Shown: one piece after another, positions 58,472 to 64,000 of the stretch
Layout: the number at the start of each line of letters is the position of its first letter
How positions within the stretch are numbered: position 1 is the stretch's first letter
Assembly (NCBI GenBank): GCA_016711265.1
Contig: JADJTI010000005.1
Location: 372,001-436,000, forward strand
DNA from: Austwickia sp.
GTDB lineage: Bacteria > Actinomycetota > Actinomycetes > Actinomycetales > Dermatophilaceae
Direction of reading: 5' to 3'
DNA: 64,000 nucleotides
The notes under the pieces: generated by a model
The model's input: only the letters and a program-made list of their open reading frames with translations
Told to the model about the DNA's origin: nothing
The model's database searches: none
Program-made: the position numbers and the translations under genes

Positions 58472-58879
58472 ATGACCACGACCGGACAGCACGGGGCCCA
58501 GCGCAGGACAGTGACCGCGGCCCAGCGACAGGCGGTGGGTGCGTACGGCGAGCGGGTCGCCGTACGCACCCTGACCGAGGCCGGTATGGGCATCGTCGAG
58601 CGCAACTGGCGATCGCGGCACGGCGAGGTCGACATCATCGCCCGCGACGGTGACTGCCTGGTGTTCTGCGAGGTGAAGACGCGTCGCGGAGGCGCCTACG
58701 GCCAGGCCGTGGAGGCCGTCACCGCCGCGAAAGCGGGACGGCTGCGGCGCCTGGCGGGGGAATGGCTCGCCCAGCATCCCGACCATGGCTGGGTGGACGC
58801 CGTACGCATCGACGTCGTGGCGGTCACCCGGCCCCCGTCGGGTCCGGCCCAGGTCCAGCATCTGCGCGGGATCCTCTGA
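58472..58879 (+). CDS. yraN: UPF0102 (YraN) nuclease-fold protein
   Basis: A 135-residue protein of the YraN/UPF0102 family, a restriction-endonuclease-like fold. It has AYGERVAVRTLTEAGMGIVE, the acidic GEVDIIARDGDCLVFCEVKTR core with D and E-x-K, and WVDAVRIDVVAV. GGAGGTGAGG precedes the ATG. The stop overlaps comM by one base (TGATG). The usual neighbours are comM and dprA, as here; the biochemical role is not settled. Confidence 0.93.
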   Translation: MTTTGQHGAQRRTVTAAQRQAVGAYGERVAVRTLTEAGMGIVERNWRSRHGEVDIIARDGDCLVFCEVKTRRGGAYGQAVEAVTAAKAGRLRRLAGEWLAQHPDHGWVDAVRIDVVAVTRPPSGPAQVQHLRGIL

Positions 58880-60420
58880 TGGCGCTCGGAGGGACGACGG
58901 CCGTGGCGCTCGTGGGCCTGGAGGGATACGTGGTCGAGGTGGAAGCCGACATCTCCCCAGGCCTGCCGGTCTTCCTGATCGGCGGGCTCCCGGATGCGGC
59001 CTGCCGGCAATCCGCCGAACGGATCAAGGCTGCGGCCGCCAATCGCGAACTCAAGGTGCCGCTGCAGCGCGTCACCGTCAACCTGTCCCCGGCCTCGCTT
59101 CCCAAGACCGGTTCGGGTTTCGATGTGGCCATCGCGGTGGCGGTGCTGATGGCCGCGGGTCTGATCCCCCCGGGGCTGGCCCGGCAGGTCGTGCACATCG
59201 GCGAGCTGAGCCTGGACGGCACGCTCCGGTCGGTGCGCGGGGTGCTGCCCATGGTGGCCGCAGCCGCCCGCGCTGGGGTGTCGCATGTCGTCGTGCCGCC
59301 GGACAACGCCGCCGAGGCAGCGTTGGTGCCCGGGATCCGGGTGGTCCCGGTCGCCGACCTGTCGGCCCTGGCTGCGGCGTACGCGGGGGCGGAGCGCGGC
59401 GAGCCGCTGCCGCGCCATGAACCCGCTGCCGGCTCCGAGCCGGGGCCGCAGCCGGTGCTGGGCCGAGACCTGTGTGACGTCGTCGGTCAGGCCGAAGCCC
59501 GCGCCGCGGTCGAGATCGCCGCCGCGGGGGGTCATCACCTGCTCATGGTCGGCCCGCCGGGGTCGGGCAAGACGATGCTGGCCGAATGCCTGCCCTCGAT
59601 CCTGCCCCCGCTGGTCGACGCCGAGGCCCTGGAGGTGACGTCGATCCACTCGGTGCTCGGACGCCTACCGCACGGGGTCCTGGTCACGACGCCGCCGTTC
59701 GTGGCGCCGCATCACGGCGCGTCGATGGCCGCCGTGGTCGGCGGGGGCAGCGGCGCTGTCCGGCCGGGGCTGGTGTCGCAGGCGCACCGCGGCGTGCTCT
59801 TCCTGGATGAGGCGCCCGAGTTCGGTACGTCGGTGCTGCAGGCCCTCCGGCAACCCGTGGAGTCCGGCCAGGTCGTGGTCGCCCGAGCCAACGCCTGCGT
59901 CGCCTACCCCGCACGCTTCCAGCTGGTGCTCGCCGCCAATCCATGCCCCTGCGGCAAAGGGCATGGCAAGGGCCTGTCCTGCACCTGCTCGCCCCGGGTC
60001 CGGCGGGACTACCTCGGGCGACTGGCCGGGCCCCTGCTCGACCGGGTCGATCTTCAGCTGGCGGTCCCCGCCGTCACCCGCGCCCGCGCCGGCGGTCCGC
60101 TGCCAGAAACCAGCGCCGTGGTCGCCGCCCGGGTCGCGACGGCGCGCGAAGCGCAGGCGCAGCGGTGGGCGCACACCCCGTGGCGGCTGAATGCGCACCT
60201 GCCGGGACCACGATTGCGGACCGGGCCGTGGCGCCTGAGTGCGACCGCCACCGCCGGCATCGACCGGGCCCTGGAACGGGGCGGGTTGACCCTGCGCGGA
60301 TACGACCGGATCATCCGGCTGGCCTGGACCATCGGCGACCTGGCGGGTCGGAACCGACCCGTGGCCGACGACGTGGCCTGGGCGTTCACGCTGCGCGCGC
60401 ACGCGGGAGTCGCGGCATGA
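58879..60420 (+). CDS. comM: ComM/YifB-type Mg-chelatase-like AAA+ helicase
   Basis: A 513-residue AAA+ ATPase. The N-terminal ChlI-like domain has VEVEADISPGLPVFLIGGLP and NLSPASLPKTGSGFDVAIA. Walker A is LLMVGPPGSGKTMLAECLPS near residue 223, Walker B GVLFLDEAPEF near 307, and ANPCPCG follows. In Vibrio ComM drives branch migration during natural transformation. Overlaps dprA by four bases (ATGA). The cluster with dprA supports a DNA-processing role, though the competence state of this organism is unknown. Confidence 0.94.
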   Translation: MALGGTTAVALVGLEGYVVEVEADISPGLPVFLIGGLPDAACRQSAERIKAAAANRELKVPLQRVTVNLSPASLPKTGSGFDVAIAVAVLMAAGLIPPGLARQVVHIGELSLDGTLRSVRGVLPMVAAAARAGVSHVVVPPDNAAEAALVPGIRVVPVADLSALAAAYAGAERGEPLPRHEPAAGSEPGPQPVLGRDLCDVVGQAEARAAVEIAAAGGHHLLMVGPPGSGKTMLAECLPSILPPLVDAEALEVTSIHSVLGRLPHGVLVTTPPFVAPHHGASMAAVVGGGSGAVRPGLVSQAHRGVLFLDEAPEFGTSVLQALRQPVESGQVVVARANACVAYPARFQLVLAANPCPCGKGHGKGLSCTCSPRVRRDYLGRLAGPLLDRVDLQLAVPAVTRARAGGPLPETSAVVAARVATAREAQAQRWAHTPWRLNAHLPGPRLRTGPWRLSATATAGIDRALERGGLTLRGYDRIIRLAWTIGDLAGRNRPVADDVAWAFTLRAHAGVAA

Positions 60421-61595
60421 GCCGGCGACCACCGCAGCAGCCGGTCACGCATGTTCCGGGGTTGTCTGCGGATGGCGTGAATGTCACCGGCGTGGACGCC
60501 GCCGAGCGCCGGGCCCGCGCGGGCTGGAGCCGCCTGGCCGAACCGGCCGACCCGGTGGCGACCGCCATGATCGCCGAACTCGGGGCGGTCGCCGCCTGGG
60601 ATGCCGTGTGCACCAGCACGAGCCCGGTGCTCGACCGCTTCCGCGCCCGGCTCCCCGAGGTGATCCCCGACCGGGACCTAGACATCGCCGCACGCCTGGG
60701 TGTCCGGGTGCTCTGCCCGGGCGACCCGGACTGGCCCGGCGGCCTGAACGATCTGGCGGCACCGCCGTACTGCCTGTGGGTGCGGGGTTCGTTGGCGCTG
60801 GGCTCGGCCCTCTCCCGCAGCGTAGCCGTGGTGGGTGCCCGGGCGGCCACGCCGTACGGGGAGTTCGCGGCATTCGACCTGGCCGCAGACCTGGCCGAGC
60901 AGGGCGTCCTGGTGGTCAGCGGGGCGGCCCTGGGCATCGACGCGGCCGCGCACCGCGGGGCCCTCGCGGCCGGCGGTCCCACCGTGGCCGTGCTCGCGGG
61001 TGGGGTGGACCGTCCCTATCCGGCGGCGCACCGCGACCTGATCGACCAGATCGCGCAGACCGGAGCCGTGATCGCCGAGACCGCTCCCGGCGGCGCCCCC
61101 ATGAAGGTCCGTTTCCTGCACCGCAACCGGATGATCGCGACGGCCACCCAGGTGACCGTGGTCGTCGAAGCAGGGCTGCGATCCGGGTCGCGGCACACCG
61201 CCTCGACCGCGGCGGCCCACCACCGGATCGTGGCCGCGGTTCCCGGACCGGTGACCAGCATGACGTCCGCGGGATGCCACGAAATGATCCGCTCGGGGAT
61301 GGCCGTCCTGGTCACCGACGCCGCCGACGTCCGGGAACTCCTTGATGATTACGGGTCGCCGGCCGCCGGGGTGATCCGCCGCGGCCCCGGCCGTCCCGAG
61401 GACGAGGTCGCCCCCGCCGACCGCGGGGTGTACGACGCCCTGCCGCTGCGCACCGCGCGTCCGGTGGAGCGGATCGCGGCCACCGCGGGCACGTCCGTGG
61501 CGGACGCCCAGGTGAGCCTGGGACGGCTGCTCATGTCCGGACACGCGATCAGGGGCGATCGGGGCTGGCGGCGCGGGACCCCGGGAGCGTCGTAA
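60417..61595 (+). CDS. dprA: DNA-processing protein DprA
   Basis: A 392-residue RecA-loader for incoming single-stranded DNA. The Rossmann-like domain shows VAVVGARAATPYGEFAAF, VVSGAALGIDAAAHRGAL and FLHRNRMIATATQVTVVVEA. A C-terminal winged helix (ERIAATAGTSVADAQVSLGRL) is present. The segment usually read as SGGARGID is SGAALGID here. It overlaps comM. Its stop lies 38 bases before the SEC-C gene. Confidence 0.94.
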   Translation: MSRRPPQQPVTHVPGLSADGVNVTGVDAAERRARAGWSRLAEPADPVATAMIAELGAVAAWDAVCTSTSPVLDRFRARLPEVIPDRDLDIAARLGVRVLCPGDPDWPGGLNDLAAPPYCLWVRGSLALGSALSRSVAVVGARAATPYGEFAAFDLAADLAEQGVLVVSGAALGIDAAAHRGALAAGGPTVAVLAGGVDRPYPAAHRDLIDQIAQTGAVIAETAPGGAPMKVRFLHRNRMIATATQVTVVVEAGLRSGSRHTASTAAAHHRIVAAVPGPVTSMTSAGCHEMIRSGMAVLVTDAADVRELLDDYGSPAAGVIRRGPGRPEDEVAPADRGVYDALPLRTARPVERIAATAGTSVADAQVSLGRLLMSGHAIRGDRGWRRGTPGAS

Positions 61596-61632
61596 CCTGG
61601 TCGCGGGGACGTAGGCGATCAGGGGGCCTGGG

Positions 61633-62121
61633 GTGAACACCAAGACCGACGTGGGTGGCCAACGCGAGGACCGGTGTCCGTGCGGGACCGGGCGACGTTA
61701 CCCGGACTGCTGCGGCCCGTTCGTGGACGACGGGATCCCGGCGCCCACCGCGGAGGAACTCATGCGATCCCGCTACACGGCGTACGCGCTGCGGCGTCCC
61801 GAACACCTGCTGCGCACCTGGCACCCGAGCACCCGGCCGGAGGACCTCGTCCTGGACCGCGGCTGGGTGTGGGAAGGCCTGGAGGTGGTCGGGCGCGAAG
61901 GCGGCCAGGTCGACGACGACGAGGGGGTCGTCGAATTCCGCGCCAGGTGGCGCCAAGACCCGAACCCGGCCGCCGGCATCCCGCGCCTCGCCACCCGGTA
62001 CCCGACCAGCGGGGTGATGAACGAACGCAGTCTCTTCCGCCGTCGCGGCGGACGCTGGATGTATCTCAGCGCCGACGATGTGCCCGCCCCGGACAGCGGC
62101 CCGACTCGTGTCCACGCCTGA
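61633..62121 (+). CDS. YchJ-like (UPF0225) SEC-C motif protein
   Basis: A 162-residue protein with an N-terminal SEC-C zinc motif (CPCGTGRRYPDCCGP) and the YchJ body (AEELMRSRYTAYALRRPEHLLRTWHPSTRP; VEFRARW; RSLFRRRGGRWMYL). Function unknown; SEC-C motifs bind zinc and often mark protein-quality-control or nucleic-acid factors. GTG start; a TAACCT -10-like box is about 33 bases upstream. Its end overlaps the possible xerC starts. Confidence 0.88.
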   Translation: MNTKTDVGGQREDRCPCGTGRRYPDCCGPFVDDGIPAPTAEELMRSRYTAYALRRPEHLLRTWHPSTRPEDLVLDRGWVWEGLEVVGREGGQVDDDEGVVEFRARWRQDPNPAAGIPRLATRYPTSGVMNERSLFRRRGGRWMYLSADDVPAPDSGPTRVHA

Positions 62122-63052
62122 GCTGCACGACGGTGTCGCTGTGTCGCTGACCTGGGACGGGGCGATCGAGGCCTATACCCGTCACCTCGAGCACGAGGCC
62201 GACCGCTCGGCGCACACCATCCGGGCGTACGTCGGCGACGCGCGAGCGCTGCGGGAGCACCTGCTGACCCGAGGAATCCGCAGTCCGCGCGAGGTCACGC
62301 TCGGCGATCTGCGCGGATGGTTGGCTCACCTGTCCGAGGCGGGCGCGGCCCGCGGCTCGATCGCGCGCCGGGCGGCATCGGCCCGATCGTTCCTGCGCTG
62401 GGCACACCGGCGCGGATTCCTGGAGTCCGACCCCTCGATCCGACTGGCATCGCCTCGCCGCGCCTCCCGGCTCCCCGCGGTGCTGACCGAGGACGACGCC
62501 ACCGCGGTCATGGACGTGGCCGCCATGGCCGCCGACGACCGGGACCCCATCAACCTTCGCGATCGGGCGATGCTGGAACTGCTGTACGCCTCCGGGGTCC
62601 GCGTCGGCGAACTCACCGGCCTGGATGTGGACGACCTCGACCTGCACGAACGCACGATGCGGGTGCTGGGCAAGGGCGCCAAGGAGCGGACCGTGCCGTT
62701 CGGCCTTCCCGCGCGGGAGGCGGTGCGCGAGTGGCTGGCCCACGGTCGTCCTTCGGTGGCGACAGCGACCAGCGGTCCCGCGCTGTTCCTCGGGCGCCGC
62801 GGACGCCGGGTCGACCCGCGGCAGGTACGCCAGGCGGTCCACCGGCTGATCGAGCATGTGCCGCACGCACCGGACATCGGCCCACACGCGTTGCGCCACT
62901 CGGCCGCCACCCACCTGCTCGATCACGGCGCAGATCTGCGCACCGTCCAGGAACTCCTCGGGCATTCCAGCCTGGCCACCACGCAGATCTACACCCACGT
63001 CTCCGTCGAGCGACTCCGGGCATCCTTCGAGCAAGCGCACCCCAGGGCCTGA
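62108..63052 (+). CDS. xerC: Tyrosine recombinase XerC
   Basis: A 314-residue site-specific recombinase for chromosome dimer resolution. The N-terminal SAM-like core-binding domain spans residues 15-105. All catalytic residues are visible: Arg in YASGVRVGELTGLDV, Lys in GKGAKERTVPFG, His-x-x-Arg in HALRHSAATHLLDHG, His in LGHSSL, and the nucleophile Tyr in TTQIYTHVSVERL. The start is uncertain: ATG 62078 and GTG 62108 overlap the YchJ gene, GTG 62141 does not. Located after dprA as in most actinobacteria; no attachment site or phage genes are near, so it is the housekeeping XerC. Confidence 0.92.
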   Translation: MSTPELHDGVAVSLTWDGAIEAYTRHLEHEADRSAHTIRAYVGDARALREHLLTRGIRSPREVTLGDLRGWLAHLSEAGAARGSIARRAASARSFLRWAHRRGFLESDPSIRLASPRRASRLPAVLTEDDATAVMDVAAMAADDRDPINLRDRAMLELLYASGVRVGELTGLDVDDLDLHERTMRVLGKGAKERTVPFGLPAREAVREWLAHGRPSVATATSGPALFLGRRGRRVDPRQVRQAVHRLIEHVPHAPDIGPHALRHSAATHLLDHGADLRTVQELLGHSSLATTQIYTHVSVERLRASFEQAHPRA

Positions 63053-63053
63053 C

Positions 63054-63923
63054 ATGGAATCCGCGCGCCACCACGCGAACCCCCGACGCCGGGACCGGGA
63101 CCATCCCCTCGCCACAAGCAGGCGGGAGCTGCGGGCCCGCCGGAGGCGACGGCGTACCATCCTGGACCTCACCCTGGCGGCCATCGTGCTGCTGGTGGCG
63201 AGCCTGCTGGCCACGGCGAGGCCCGGTGACCAGAACCCGGAGCCCGCGCCGACCACGCAGGCCGAAGCCGCCCCGGTTGACGGCTTCGCCCGCGGTTCCG
63301 GGGGAGGAGACCCCATCTCCGCGGGGCAGGCCTCCGCCATGCTCGCCGGGCGGGTCGCACCCTCGGCGGCCGTCGCCCAGACCGGCAGCGGCCGGGTCCG
63401 GCTCATGGACACCCCGGGCAAGGACTCGGCGGCCACGAACCGTCAGGTCCGACACATCACGTACGCCGTGGCGCTGGAGGGCGGCCTCCGGGTGCAGATC
63501 ACCGACTTCCCGGCCACGGTCCGGCGGGTGCTGACGGCACCGCGAGGGTGGGAGAGCGTCGACGACATTCGCTTCGTGGCGCTCAACCCACGTCAGGTCG
63601 CCGCCGGCGCCCGACCCGACATCCAGATCATCCTGGCCAGCCCGACCCTCGTCGACCGGCTCTGCTATCCCCTGCAGACCCACGGTGAGGTGAGCTGCCA
63701 GAACAACGGCCGGGTGGTGCTGAACGCGCGCCGTTGGGTGGGTGGAGCGCCCTCGTACGGCGACGACCTTGACGGGTACCGCACCTACCTGGTCAATCAC
63801 GAGGTCGGGCATGCCCTCGGTCGCGGGCACGTCCCGTGCCCGGGCCCCGGCCAGAGGGCCCCCGTGATGCTGCAGCAGACGCTGGGGCTGGACGGCTGCA
63901 CGCCGTACCCGCAACCGCGCTGA
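63054..63923 (+). CDS. DUF3152 secreted metalloprotease-like protein
   Basis: A 289-residue exported protein. A basic N-terminus (RRELRARRRRRR) precedes one transmembrane or signal-anchor helix (TILDLTLAAIVLLVASLLAT), a Pro/Ala linker, and a C-terminal domain with the zinc-binding HEVGHALGRGH motif and cysteines at CYPLQTHGEVSC and CPGPG-DGC. This is the DUF3152 pattern, predicted to be an extracellular zincin peptidase; no substrate is known. The ATG lies one base after the xerC stop. The last 77 bases of the window hold no gene I can support. Confidence 0.88.
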   Translation: MESARHHANPRRRDRDHPLATSRRELRARRRRRRTILDLTLAAIVLLVASLLATARPGDQNPEPAPTTQAEAAPVDGFARGSGGGDPISAGQASAMLAGRVAPSAAVAQTGSGRVRLMDTPGKDSAATNRQVRHITYAVALEGGLRVQITDFPATVRRVLTAPRGWESVDDIRFVALNPRQVAAGARPDIQIILASPTLVDRLCYPLQTHGEVSCQNNGRVVLNARRWVGGAPSYGDDLDGYRTYLVNHEVGHALGRGHVPCPGPGQRAPVMLQQTLGLDGCTPYPQPR

Positions 63924-64000
63924 CCCGCGCTCGTTCCGGGGACGGTAAAGGTGCAGCTCAACCGGGTCGACCTCAGTGGCCTCCCCGGTCGCCGACATGT

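Noticed and set aside
62108..63052. The tyrosine recombinase as a phage or island integrase
   Set aside because: It sits in the conserved dprA-xerC position, with no attachment repeats, phage genes or tRNA next to it.
63924..64000. A minus-strand frame entering from the right edge
   Set aside because: Two frames are open but none shows a recognisable protein end within 77 bases.

Overview
The window reads as the chromosome of a high-GC Gram-positive bacterium of the Actinomycetota. The gene order leuCD-hup-cofC-plsC-gpsA-ddl-thiL-rpmB-recG-rsmD-coaD-rpmF-rnc-mutM-smc-ftsY-amtB-glnB-glnD-ffh-rpsP-rimM-trmD-rplS-lepB-rnhB-yraN-comM-dprA-xerC is the conserved actinobacterial core order. A Micrococcales member (Dermatophilaceae/Intrasporangiaceae-like) is my best guess, but this is inference from gene order and not a sequence search. 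Actinobacterial hallmarks include F420 biosynthesis (cofC), DUF2469, DUF3515, DUF3152, an NdgR-type IclR regulator next to leuCD, and many genes whose -10 box lies only 6-8 bases before the start codon (leaderless mRNAs). There are no IS elements, prophage or CRISPR arrays.

Layout. 1-4.6 kb: end of ilvE, a conserved protein, an FAH-family hydrolase, gltX and the tRNAs for Gln and Glu. 4.7-7.7 kb: IclR regulator divergent from leuCD. 8-15.4 kb: hup, cofC, the plsC-gpsA pair, a PLP trans-sulfuration enzyme divergent from ddl, DUF3515 lipoprotein, a stand-alone Lrp ligand domain, thiL. 15.4-24.5 kb: rpmB, then dak2/recG/rsmD, a membrane glutaredoxin, coaD, DUF177-rpmF-rnc-mutM. 24.5-27.6 kb: small membrane protein, Gfo/Idh oxidoreductase, acylphosphatase and an LppX-like lipoprotein. 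27.7-38.5 kb: smc, ftsY, DUF2236, and the nitrogen operon amtB-glnB-glnD. 38.5-44.5 kb: glyA under a ZTP riboswitch, then two paralogous MASE1-PAS histidine kinases. 44.5-50.5 kb: panD, ffh, a soluble PAS/chemoreceptor pair, amidohydrolase and GNAT. 50.6-57 kb: rpsP-khpA-rimM-trmD, rplS, two signal peptidases, rnhB, DUF2469. 57-64 kb: a 10-TM protein behind CsoR/CstR-type operators, then yraN-comM-dprA-ychJ-xerC and a DUF3152 protein.

How it works together. Most genes are housekeeping (translation, ribosome maturation, SRP targeting with both ffh and ftsY, chromosome condensation, DNA repair and uptake). Two regulated modules stand out: nitrogen uptake and sensing (AmtB, PII, GlnD) with GlnR-like sites, and purine/one-carbon control of glyA by ZTP.

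The most unusual content lies between genes or in the accessory sensors: (1) a family of long-hairpin elements with unrelated stems but a shared, identically spaced core (24.5 kb, 2.5 kb, and a partial copy at 7.7 kb); (2) 20-bp tandem arrays with an inverted relative 37 kb away; (3) a palindrome-based repeat at 25.1 and 48.2 kb; (4) a kinase pair in which one member has lost its phosphoacceptor and ATP-binding motifs while the other carries a frameshift in an 8-bp homopolymer; (5) a TrmD-acetyltransferase fusion; and (6) a perfect CsoR/CstR-like operator before an uncharacterised membrane protein.
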